From assembly GCA_000437555.1 (NCBI GenBank), contig FR901020.1:5027-19472 (forward strand): a stretch of 14,446 nt of DNA, in the 5' to 3' direction. The stretch is from Acidaminococcus sp. CAG:917 (GTDB lineage Bacteria > Bacillota > Clostridia > Christensenellales > CAG-917). Positions 1 to 7,036 of the stretch are shown in pieces. How positions within the stretch are numbered: the first letter of the stretch is position 1; each line of letters opens with the position of its first letter. The position numbers and the translations under genes were made by a program. The notes below the pieces were generated by a model. That model did not search any database. It saw only the letters and a list, made by a program, of their open reading frames with translations, and was not told the origin of the DNA.

Positions 1-1658
1 AAAACAAGTCCCGCTTTGTGAGTTTTTAAGAAGTTTTCGGTGCTTATATCGAAATAATCTTGAGGACAAAGAGCGAAATCGGCGTCGTATCGCGACAGCG
101 AATTATACTCCGTCTCGTCGGCAAAAACTATAAGCGGCCTTATGCTCGGATTGCACTTAGGCAAGACTATGTCCTTTTTTTTGTATTTTACTTTGCTACG
201 GCTTTGCTTCAATACCGCCGATTTCAATGCTTCTACGGCTTTGCGCCTTAGCTCGTTAAGCTGCGCTTTCGTCAAAAAAACACTGTCTGTCTTAAATTCC
301 GACAAACGGAAATTAAAACATTCCGCCCCCTTTGCAAATGCTCTCTGAACTTCGTCGGCAGTTAATGAAAGCGATTTTGCCTTATCGCATACCGCGCCCT
401 CTACGCTTACGGAAAGGGAACCGATAGCGCATTTACAAACTATAGGTCTGTTTTTTAAAGCGTTTATCTCAAAGTTTACGTCAGTTTTTTTATCAAAAGA
501 AAGGTTTTCTTGCTCAAGGCGTTTGTCCAAAGTGAGATAGACGTCGTCGTCTTTTTTAACACCGTATTTGGTGTATATCGCAAAGCCGCCCTTTATCTTT
601 TCTACGTTACCCACTCCGGCGCTCGAGGATTCTTCACCGTCGGTAAAAAACTTAACGCCGTCACCCTTAACGGGAAAATATTCGGATAAAACCTCTACCC
701 TGAAAATATCTTTGAATTTTTTTACGCTTGAGACCTTTCCTATTTTTACACCAGTATGAGAGTTAAATTTTGTCTGTAGTTTTTTAAAGTTATCGTAAAG
801 ATATGCGCTATCGTTAAAGTTACCTCTGCAAAATACTTTTTTAAGTTCGAGTTTCGCGCTTTCGAAATTATAATTTTTCGAGCCGAGATTATCTATCGCC
901 TCTCTGTAAACCTTGGTGGCGGTAGCAACGTATCCCGCCCGCCTCAATCTGCCCTCTATTTTAAACGAATCTATGCCTGCATCGGACAAAATTTTGAGTT
1001 TATCCAAAAGACATAAGTCTTTAGTTGACATTAAATATCCTTCTTTTTTGTCCGAAGTTGTATACTTAAGTCTGCATAACTGAGCGCATCTGCCCCTGTT
1101 TCCGCTGTCGCCGCTTGCGAAACTGCTTATATAGCAATTGCCGCTAAAAGACGAACATAATGCGCCCTGCACGAAAAACTCGAGCTCGAGGGTAGTATGT
1201 TTTTTTATATCCTTTATATCCTCGAGAGTAGTTTCTCTCGACAGCACGATTCGCTTAAATCCCATCTTTTGAGCGGCTAACGCTCCGGGCAGGTTATGCA
1301 CTCCGCCCTGCGTGCTCAGGTGAAGCTCTATGTCTTCAAAATTCTCTTTTAAGAAATAAGCGACTCCCATATCCTGCACTATAAAAGCGTCCGCTCCTGC
1401 CTCTACCGCCTCTTTGACAGCGTTCAAAAGCGCGGGAAATTCATCGTCGTAAACCAAAGTGTTTAAAGTAAGATAAACTTTTACTCCCCTTAAATGGGCA
1501 TAGTTTATCGCCTCGGGCAAATCGTCGCCGAAGTTGTTCGCTTTCGCGCGCGCGTTAAAATTTTTTCCGCCGAGATATACGGCGTCTGCCCCTGCGCCAA
1601 CCGCCGCCTTGAGCGTTTCAAAGTCGCCGCATGGAGACAAAAGCTCTAAATTTTTCAT
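1..1658 (-). CDS. U32 family protein with DUF3656 domain, RlhA-like (3' end outside window)
   Basis: 552 codons are visible from ATG at 1658 to the left edge with no stop, so the C-terminus is missing. Residues 1-300 form the U32 barrel: an N-terminal LLSPCGD motif, then the U32 signature around residues 160-178 (E160, G165, C168, G173, C175), then C191 and C195 in an RGRCAQLCR segment, then SFKIEGRLR at 231-239. The cysteines fit the iron-sulfur cluster site known from U32 RNA hydroxylases. From about residue 300 the protein continues as a DUF3656-like region, including a LTKAQLNELRRKA segment. Long U32-DUF3656 proteins resemble E. coli RlhA, which acts on 23S rRNA C2501; shorter relatives (TrhP) hydroxylate tRNA U34. 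The fold assignment is firm; an rRNA target is inferred from domain layout only. The old 'peptidase/collagenase' label is probably misleading. The ribosome binding site is weak (AGGG 9 bases before ATG), which fits coupling to the upstream transporter. Confidence 0.93.
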   Translation of the reverse strand, partial: MKNLELLSPCGDFETLKAAVGAGADAVYLGGKNFNARAKANNFGDDLPEAINYAHLRGVKVYLTLNTLVYDDEFPALLNAVKEAVEAGADAFIVQDMGVAYFLKENFEDIELHLSTQGGVHNLPGALAAQKMGFKRIVLSRETTLEDIKDIKKHTTLELEFFVQGALCSSFSGNCYISSFASGDSGNRGRCAQLCRLKYTTSDKKEGYLMSTKDLCLLDKLKILSDAGIDSFKIEGRLRRAGYVATATKVYREAIDNLGSKNYNFESAKLELKKVFCRGNFNDSAYLYDNFKKLQTKFNSHTGVKIGKVSSVKKFKDIFRVEVLSEYFPVKGDGVKFFTDGEESSSAGVGNVEKIKGGFAIYTKYGVKKDDDVYLTLDKRLEQENLSFDKKTDVNFEINALKNRPIVCKCAIGSLSVSVEGAVCDKAKSLSLTADEVQRAFAKGAECFNFRLSEFKTDSVFLTKAQLNELRRKAVEALKSAVLKQSRSKVKYKKKDIVLPKCNPSIRPLIVFADETEYNSLSRYDADFALCPQDYFDISTENFLKTHKAGLV

Positions 1659-1766
1659 TTATCTTTACCCTTTTTCTCTTTGTCTGTTTCTCTTTCGTAG
1701 TCCGACGCTTTTTCGTTTTCTAAAAAAACATCAAAACTTTCTTTTTTTAAAATCTCGCTTTCAAAA
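1655..1766 (-). other. Out-of-frame continuation of the upstream transporter reading frame (putative frameshift)
   Basis: Directly after the transporter's TGA (1761-1763) the neighbouring frame stays open for 35 codons and ends at TGA 1655-1657, which overlaps the ATG of the U32 gene as ATGA. Removing one base from the 4-base homopolymer at 1763-1766 fuses the two frames without a break: ...Pro-Lys-Glu-Phe then Glu-Ser-Glu-Ile-Leu. 21 of the 35 residues are Lys, Arg, Glu or Asp, and the stretch ends in a Lys/Gly/Asp run. This resembles the charged C-terminal tail of the other GPH transporter in this window (12677-14446), whose tail also overlaps the start of its downstream gene. There is no ATG of its own. 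It could be an assembly or sequencing indel, a natural mutation, slippage, or chance. Confidence 0.55.
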
Positions 1767-3464
1767 TTCTTTTGGTATTTTATCCGCTTCGTTTACCTCT
1801 GCCCCGTCCGGTTTGTTTATACTCGCTTTTGCGCTGTCGTCTTCCGCTTCAAAAGTCTCGTTGCCTTTTAAAGAAAGATAATAAGGCGAAGTGTGATTTT
1901 CGATTTCCTCTACCATTTTGTGATAGAAATCGTTGTCGATAATGCATTTGCGTTTATAAATAAGCATTGCGACGAGTAAGAATACAACGGGAATCAGGCA
2001 CATACAGCAAAGCAGAGCCATTATTTTGTAGTCGGGCACGGAATTTATCACGGCATCTATTCCGCTAAGTTTATCGGCGGCAGAAATAACTCCCTGAGCG
2101 GCATGATTTTCAAGGTCGGCAATCTTATTCGTTTCCACCGTGACACCGACGATAAGATATACAAGCATCACCAAAAACTGCATAATCGCAGAGCCCATTT
2201 TCGCAGTGAAAGGTCTGACCGAGAAAATCAAACCTTCGTCACGACTGCCCGTCTTCCACTCGTTATATTCGACGGTGTCCGCCATATATACGAGCATAAT
2301 AGTATAGAAGCCCTGACCGAATCCCACAATGCCGTTGCATAAAATCAGAACGATAAATTTTAAAAGCCACGGGTCGGAAGGCAAAACAAGCCCGAACAAA
2401 AGCATAAGAAGATATCCTGTTATGATGGAAAATCCCGTTGCGTATAAGAGTTTTTTTCGTCCGAATTTTTTTATTAAAAGCGGATACGTCAACATAAAAA
2501 CTACCGACACGGCTGCGAAAGCTATACCGAATATCGTAGTGAGAATCCCGTTGTATCCGAATTCAAAATATATATACGTAAGGCTCAGTCCTCCGCCGAC
2601 GACGTTTGTGCCGATATTGAAAATAAGCATAACGAGCGCAGACCAAAGGAGTTGGTCGTTTTTAAAAATGATTTTAAACATTTCCTTTACGCCCTTTTTC
2701 GGAGTTTTGACAAAGGATTTCGGGAGAGGTTCTTCTTTAACTCCGAAAACCGTGATAAGCTGAAAACCTATCATAAATACGCCCGCCAAAATACCGAAAA
2801 CCATATACGCCGTATTGGCGTTTCCGCCTATCGTCCACTGTCCCGCCGTAAATGCGGGAAAGGCGACGGAAACAATTGCCGAGCCTGCCGAAGCGCAAAT
2901 CTGAGTGAACGACGTCAGTTTCGAGCGGTCGTTTTCGTTTTTGCTTAGCGACGGCAACATACCCCAATATGGAATATCGTTCATCGTGAAGGTGATGCTG
3001 AACATAAAATATATGAACGCCAAAAAACCGATAAACGCCCAACCGGAAAGATTTACGCTGAATACAACGGCGACTACAATTGCCGAGGTGACGGCGCCTA
3101 TCAATATCCACGGTTTAAACTTTCCCCACTTTGTCCTCGTGTTTTCCACTATTCCGCCCATAACGGGGTCGTTGAAAGCGTCGAAAATTCTCGCACAAAC
3201 TATGATGATACTGACTGAGGCAAACTGCGCGTCTGTCAGCGTTTTTGTAAATAGAATATAAGTTAAAAGATAACCGTTAAAAAGATTGTATAAAAAATCC
3301 CTGCCTACTCCGCCAAGCGGAAACAAAATGAGATTTCTCAAGCTTAGCCTTCCGCCCGAAGGTTTATCGGCGTTGCCGTTATCCGAGCCTGTCGACGAAA
3401 AGCCGTCCGATATATCCGTCGCATTATCCGTCGCATTGTCTATTGCCGCATTTTCCGAATCCAT
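1761..3464 (-). CDS. GPH-family (MelB-like) sugar:cation symporter
   Basis: This 567-residue membrane protein belongs to the glycoside-pentoside-hexuronide:cation symporter group of the major facilitator superfamily. After about 40 hydrophilic Ser/Asn/Asp residues, many hydrophobic segments (12 expected for the family) fill residues 45-500. The family motif is clear at 92-123: RIFDAFNDPVMGG, then NTRTKWGKFKPW. The helix-2 acidic residues (D96, D99) are those that bind the coupling cation in MelB. The substrate, probably a glycoside or oligosaccharide, cannot be read from sequence. ATG at 3464 has GAGGGG six bases upstream, and a strong promoter precedes it (3525-3552). After the last helix a hydrophilic tail of about 60 residues ends at TGA 1761; that end is probably frameshifted (see the 1655-1766 entry). 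The U32 gene lies downstream in the same direction. Confidence 0.92.
   Translation of the reverse strand: MDSENAAIDNATDNATDISDGFSSTGSDNGNADKPSGGRLSLRNLILFPLGGVGRDFLYNLFNGYLLTYILFTKTLTDAQFASVSIIIVCARIFDAFNDPVMGGIVENTRTKWGKFKPWILIGAVTSAIVVAVVFSVNLSGWAFIGFLAFIYFMFSITFTMNDIPYWGMLPSLSKNENDRSKLTSFTQICASAGSAIVSVAFPAFTAGQWTIGGNANTAYMVFGILAGVFMIGFQLITVFGVKEEPLPKSFVKTPKKGVKEMFKIIFKNDQLLWSALVMLIFNIGTNVVGGGLSLTYIYFEFGYNGILTTIFGIAFAAVSVVFMLTYPLLIKKFGRKKLLYATGFSIITGYLLMLLFGLVLPSDPWLLKFIVLILCNGIVGFGQGFYTIMLVYMADTVEYNEWKTGSRDEGLIFSVRPFTAKMGSAIMQFLVMLVYLIVGVTVETNKIADLENHAAQGVISAADKLSGIDAVINSVPDYKIMALLCCMCLIPVVFLLVAMLIYKRKCIIDNDFYHKMVEEIENHTSPYYLSLKGNETFEAEDDSAKASINKPDGAEVNEADKIPKEF
3414..3437 (-). repeat. Two perfect 12-base tandem repeats in the transporter N-terminus
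   Basis: The unit ATCCGTCGCATT (plus strand) occurs twice back to back and encodes Asn-Ala-Thr-Asp twice in the hydrophilic leader of the transporter. A degenerate third copy precedes it in the protein. The unit is a multiple of three, so changes in copy number would keep the frame. Confidence 0.8.
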
Positions 3465-3524
3465 AATTTACCCCTCAAAAAATAAGCAAGCCGTGCGATT
3501 GATGTAGGCAATGCTCTATATAAA

Positions 3525-3552
3525 ATTATACCACACGCTTCCTCATTTTCAA
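3525..3552 (-). promoter_or_regulatory. Sigma-A-type promoter for the transporter-U32 unit
   Basis: On the minus strand TTGAAA (3547-3552) is followed after 16 bases by a perfect TATAAT (3525-3530). Transcription would start near 3518, leaving a leader of about 54 bases before the ATG at 3464. It lies just downstream of the terminator at 3578-3601, so the transporter and U32 gene form their own unit. Confidence 0.75.
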
Positions 3553-3577
3553 GTCCCAAAATTATTATGCGGCGCTC

Positions 3578-3601
3578 AAAAAAGCGGAGCATCCGCTCCG
3601 C
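3578..3601 (-). terminator. Rho-independent terminator after the 331-residue unknown gene
   Basis: Reading the minus strand, GCGGAGC-GGAT-GCTCCGC forms a perfect 7-bp GC-rich stem with a 4-base loop, followed at once by six Ts. It lies about 67 bases after the stop codon of the gene ending at 3668 and before the next promoter. Confidence 0.9.
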
Positions 3602-3667
3602 CCTGTTTGCCTATTTTCAAAAAGTGTTTTTACGGCTTATATACAATATGTATGCGCCGCAAATTGT

Positions 3668-4663
3668 TTATACTGCCAAAAACAAATTTTTGAGCCTTAA
3701 CTTTGCTCCGTTTTTTATCTCGTTGATATTCTGAACAAGACCGCCCGATACTTCAAATTGAAACTCACGGGCATATCTTTCGTTTTCTCCGTCCTTTACC
3801 ATAACGGCGACGATGTTTTCGGGATTCTCTCTCGCCTTTGGGAATTCCACACAGGAAAACTCCCCGAGATAGTCTTTTAGCGCTTCCGCTTTCAGGTCGG
3901 AAGCAAGGTAAGTTTGCGCTTTATCGAGGTCGCCCGACATTACCGCTTCCAAAAGCAAATAAGGCACCAAAACGGGAATGTAATCCCTTTCGTTTTCGTA
4001 TTCATATTTTCTCGATATGATTTTAAATTCCCTCTCGTTTTCAAAAAAGGAATATTCTTCTATAATTACTCTGCCGAGCATATCGTGAAGCTTCTTTTTG
4101 GTGGTAAACGAGCTTTTTCCGAAAGTGATTGAATCCGCCTCGCCCATAAACAAGAGTTTATAGTTGTTATCCGCAAGACAAATCAATAAAAACTGTCCGT
4201 CCTCCGTTTGCCCCGTAACGATAAAGAGCAAACCGAGGCTCAACGGAGTCGTATCTATTTTAGGCTTTGAAACCTTTCTGCCAAAGTCGTAGAGCACGTT
4301 GGAACTAGGGTTTGAAATCATCATTTTTTCCGTGCCGTCAACAAATATCGTCGCCGTGTGGTTTATTCCGTTGTGCCTCGCCTTGACCTCGGTAACGGCC
4401 TCAAAAGTCTTGAAACGTTCCTCTTTATCTTTGGCGAAACTTATCTCGTAAACGCCGCTGCCCCACCTTGTGACCGCCACGTCTCCGTAAATTTCCCTTG
4501 ACGACGTTTTGAGCTTTATACTTTTGGGCACGCCCTTCCCGAGCGGGAAACAGCTGATAAGATGTTCTTTGCCGTCCCCTTCGAAAGAGAATGTTTTAGA
4601 ACATATCTTACCGTCAAACAAAAGATACTCGTTTTCTGCACAATTTACAATATACTTCTCCAC
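3668..4663 (-). CDS. Unrecognised 331-residue protein, GTG start
   Basis: I do not recognise this family. The protein is soluble-looking: no signal peptide and no clear membrane helix (139-166 is only moderately hydrophobic). Residues 1-215 alternate short hydrophobic and charged stretches typical of beta strands. Residues 230-267 look helical (PYLLLEAVMSGDLDKA, then YLASDLKAEALKDYLGEF). Residues 282-312 again look like beta strands. The helical part reads like a small repeat or capping helix followed by a sheet domain, but I cannot name it. The start codon is GTG at 4663, supported by GGAG seven bases upstream (4671-4674). The gene begins 20 bases after the stop of the DivIVA-domain gene, so the two are very likely cotranscribed and possibly linked in function. 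A strong terminator follows. It could be a cell-envelope or division accessory factor, but that rests on the neighbour alone. Confidence 0.88.
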   Translation of the reverse strand: MEKYIVNCAENEYLLFDGKICSKTFSFEGDGKEHLISCFPLGKGVPKSIKLKTSSREIYGDVAVTRWGSGVYEISFAKDKEERFKTFEAVTEVKARHNGINHTATIFVDGTEKMMISNPSSNVLYDFGRKVSKPKIDTTPLSLGLLFIVTGQTEDGQFLLICLADNNYKLLFMGEADSITFGKSSFTTKKKLHDMLGRVIIEEYSFFENEREFKIISRKYEYENERDYIPVLVPYLLLEAVMSGDLDKAQTYLASDLKAEALKDYLGEFSCVEFPKARENPENIVAVMVKDGENERYAREFQFEVSGGLVQNINEIKNGAKLRLKNLFLAV

Positions 4664-4683
4664 TAATTCACTCCGTTAAAATA

Positions 4684-5352
4684 TTATGCTCTGCCGCTTC
4701 CGTTTATTCCGAGTGAGCGGCAAATCTCATCTAAAGGTTTTTGCGCGCTCAACGCTTTTTCCATCGAAAATTCGTCGCTTGCGACAGCGTCCATTTTCGG
4801 AGTATGTACTTTTTTTATTTCTCCCACGAGTTTCTCAAAAAGACGCGATAGTTCCTCGTCTTCGGATTTTAATCTTTTAACCTCGCTTTTGAATTGTCTT
4901 TCCGCATCCGAACCGCTCGGACGTTTGTCGAGCGAGAAATCTTTGCGCAACATATTTTCGAGGTCTAAAGCCGTTTGAATGACGACGCTTTCCATATTTA
5001 GAGCGTCCTTTGAAAAATGATATCTCTCTTTTAATTCTTCATAAGCGTTTGTCCACTTTGCCTGAAATATTTTGAGCCTTTCAATTTCAAGCGCATATTG
5101 AAGCTTTAAATCGAGAGTCATTTCGTTTGCCTTCTCATTGGCGGCAACAATGCTTTTTTTAATTTCGTTTTCCTGGTCTTTATAGTCGGCAATGACGTTT
5201 TCAAGCTCGAAACATCTTGCCTTGAGCTGTGAAATTTTTTCCTTTTGCTGTGCTAATTGCTCCTCATAATTTTTCTCGCGTTCAAGAATATAGCCGTCAA
5301 CCTGGGCCGTATCGTAGCCCTTTTTGGCTATATTGAATTTGGTCTTATCCAT
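4684..5352 (-). CDS. DivIVA-domain coiled-coil protein
   Basis: This 222-residue protein begins with the DivIVA-type N-terminal motif (F6, then G12-Y13-D14, V18-D19, Y21), the part that binds curved or polar membrane in DivIVA proteins. A long charged coiled coil follows from about residue 24 to 135, rich in Glu/Lys/Gln with regular hydrophobic positions. A second charged helical part runs to about 180, and the tail is flexible. Family members (DivIVA, GpsB, SepIVA-like) sit at the septum or poles and scaffold division or wall-synthesis proteins. The exact role is unknown, and the sequence is too divergent for me to call it DivIVA proper. ATG at 5352 has GAGG seven bases upstream. A terminator-like hairpin ends only a few bases before that ribosome binding site. 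The unknown gene at 3668-4663 follows after 20 bases. Confidence 0.82.
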   Translation of the reverse strand: MDKTKFNIAKKGYDTAQVDGYILEREKNYEEQLAQQKEKISQLKARCFELENVIADYKDQENEIKKSIVAANEKANEMTLDLKLQYALEIERLKIFQAKWTNAYEELKERYHFSKDALNMESVVIQTALDLENMLRKDFSLDKRPSGSDAERQFKSEVKRLKSEDEELSRLFEKLVGEIKKVHTPKMDAVASDEFSMEKALSAQKPLDEICRSLGINGSGRA

Positions 5353-5364
5353 AAATTACCTCAC

Positions 5365-5406
5365 AAAAAAACGCTATCAATACTATGAAGCATTGACAGC
5401 GTTTTT
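5365..5406 (-). terminator. Terminator-like hairpin just before the divIVA-like gene
   Basis: The arms 5371-5381 and 5392-5402 pair over 11 bp with one G:T-type mismatch around a 10-base loop, and A/T runs on both sides extend the stem. On the minus strand the second arm is followed by a T run and then, within about three bases, by the GAGG ribosome binding site of the gene at 5352. It can act as the terminator of the nicotinate phosphoribosyltransferase gene (stop at 5517), as a leader attenuator for the divIVA-like gene, or both. The flanking runs make it a terminator in either direction. Confidence 0.75.
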
Positions 5407-5516
5407 GCAACTTTTAAAAGTTTAAGATTTTAATTTGTTTTGTCGATTTTAGTTTGATTTTGTTTAACCTGTTCCGACAAATTAAACAGCGTTTTAAATA
5501 TATTTTACACCCGATA

Positions 5517-6938
5517 TCAGCCCTTGTTTAAAAGGAGCTTGTGTTTTAAATCGTAAAGCCTTTGAGAAAGGTCTACTTTGTATTCCTGCGTGTTTACCAC
5601 CCTCAAATATTCCGGATAGAACGAAGCGACCTGCTTATCCAACCTCTTTCCTATCTCGGCAAGAGACGGCAATTTATATACAAGTTTTCCGCCTTTGAAT
5701 ACGTCCACCATAAGTTCCTCTATATGATATTTTTCAAACGTAGTCTTTTTCCATATCTGTTCCGGGTGAAAAACGGTAAGAGGTTTAGATTCGTCGAATT
5801 CGTCGTCTTCCAGGCAAATAAGGTCGGCTGCCGCCATGTTGTCTGCGTCATAAATTCTCACAACCTTTTTCAAGCCGGGATTGGTGATTTTAGCGGGCGT
5901 ATTCGATACCTTGATTTTGGGGTCAAGCTCTCCCTTTTCGTTTTCCATGGCGGCAAGCTTATAAACTCCCCCCAAACTCGGATTTGTATAGCTTGTAATA
6001 AGGCGTGTTCCTATGCCGAAAATATCTATTTTTGCGTCTTGAGCCTGAAGTGCGAGCAAAACGTCCTCGTCGATATCGCCGGAAGCAAAAATCTTCACGT
6101 AGTCGTATCCCGCCGCGTCAAGCATTGCCCTTGCTCTTTTGGAAAGATATGCAAGGTCTCCGCTGTCCAGCCTTATGCCGAGCGGCCTGTAACCTTTTGC
6201 GGTTAACTCGTCAAACACTTTTATCGCGTTGGGAACGCCCGACTTTAATGTGTCGTAGGTATCCACCAAAAGCAAGCAGCCGTCGGGATAAATTTCGGCA
6301 TATTTTCTGAAAGCGGTAAGTTCGTCGGGAAATGACATAACCCAACTGTGAGCGTGCGTGCCCTTGACGGCGATGTCGAACATCTTGCCCGCTAATACGT
6401 TGGAAGTTGAACGGCAACCGCCGATATAAGCCGCCCTGGCGCCGTATATGCCCGCATCGGCGTTCTGTGCACGTCTCAGTCCGAATTCCAAAATCTGTCC
6501 TTTGGTGCTCTCGCAGAGTCTGAGCGCCTTTGTGGCAATGAGCGTTTGGTGATTTAAAAAAGTCAACAGAGCGGTTTCGACAAGCTGCGATTCAAAAAGA
6601 GTTGCCGTCACAGTGAGCAACGGCTCGTAAGGAAACACTATCGTGCCTTCCGGTATTGCTTTGATATCGCCCGTAAACTTGAAATTTTTAAGAGCGGTCA
6701 AAAAATCCTCGCCGAATTGATTGAGCGACCTTAAATATTCGATGTCGTCGTCGGAAAAATGCAGGTTTTGAATATATTCCACAACCTGCTCAAGACCTGC
6801 GGCAACTGCGTAAGAAAAACCGCCTACACCTCGGTAGAAAACGTCGAACACGGCTTTACGGTCGGCAGTGTCGCACTTTAAATAACCGTTCATCATTGTC
6901 AACTCGTAAAAGTCGGTCAACAGCGTTAAATTTCTCAT
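5517..6938 (-). CDS. pncB: Nicotinate phosphoribosyltransferase
   Basis: It converts nicotinate plus PRPP (with ATP hydrolysis) to nicotinate mononucleotide, the first step of NAD salvage by the Preiss-Handler route, in the cytosol. At 473 residues it matches the Firmicutes-type enzyme. The N-terminal LLTDFYELTM (6-15) is diagnostic. Other family segments are EFGLRRA (151-157), GTHAHSWVMSF (193-203), which carries the histidine thought to be phosphorylated, RLDSGDLAYL (256-265), FGIGTRLITS (307-316) and GGVYKL (323-328). ATG at 6938 is preceded by AAGAAGG at good spacing. It lies 98 bases after lgt with no convincing terminator or promoter between them, so it is probably cotranscribed with galK and lgt. 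I saw no NAD-sensing riboswitch in that gap. The hairpin at 5365-5406 lies downstream. Confidence 0.96.
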   Translation of the reverse strand: MRNLTLLTDFYELTMMNGYLKCDTADRKAVFDVFYRGVGGFSYAVAAGLEQVVEYIQNLHFSDDDIEYLRSLNQFGEDFLTALKNFKFTGDIKAIPEGTIVFPYEPLLTVTATLFESQLVETALLTFLNHQTLIATKALRLCESTKGQILEFGLRRAQNADAGIYGARAAYIGGCRSTSNVLAGKMFDIAVKGTHAHSWVMSFPDELTAFRKYAEIYPDGCLLLVDTYDTLKSGVPNAIKVFDELTAKGYRPLGIRLDSGDLAYLSKRARAMLDAAGYDYVKIFASGDIDEDVLLALQAQDAKIDIFGIGTRLITSYTNPSLGGVYKLAAMENEKGELDPKIKVSNTPAKITNPGLKKVVRIYDADNMAAADLICLEDDEFDESKPLTVFHPEQIWKKTTFEKYHIEELMVDVFKGGKLVYKLPSLAEIGKRLDKQVASFYPEYLRVVNTQEYKVDLSQRLYDLKHKLLLNKG

Positions 6939-7036
6939 AATTACCTTCTTAAAGTATTTTTATTTAGGGCGATAACGGCTATAGCAAGCCGGGTAAAACG
7001 CCTGAATATTTTGTTTTGCAAGCAAATAAATTTTGT

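Noticed and set aside
1..1658. Reading the U32 protein as a secreted collagenase/protease
   Set aside because: It has no signal peptide, and the conserved cysteines plus DUF3656 layout fit the iron-sulfur RNA hydroxylase branch of U32 better.
2737..3111. A 124-codon minus-strand frame inside the GPH transporter
   Set aside because: It is a shifted frame of the transporter gene and its Arg/Tyr-rich translation looks like an artefact.
5409..5422. 14-base perfect palindrome AACTTTTAAAAGTT upstream of the divIVA-like gene
   Set aside because: It is all A/T at its centre in an AT-rich gap and such palindromes arise easily by chance; no promoter fits around it.
5562..6206. A 214-codon open frame on the plus strand opposite the nicotinate phosphoribosyltransferase gene
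   Set aside because: The minus-strand protein here has clear family motifs throughout; the plus-strand translation has no recognisable domain and no good ribosome binding site.
6976..6991. Small inverted repeat CGGCT-6-AGCCG between lgt and the nicotinate phosphoribosyltransferase gene
   Set aside because: Only 5 bp with no T run on either strand, so not a terminator; it does not match a riboswitch or a known operator that I can name.
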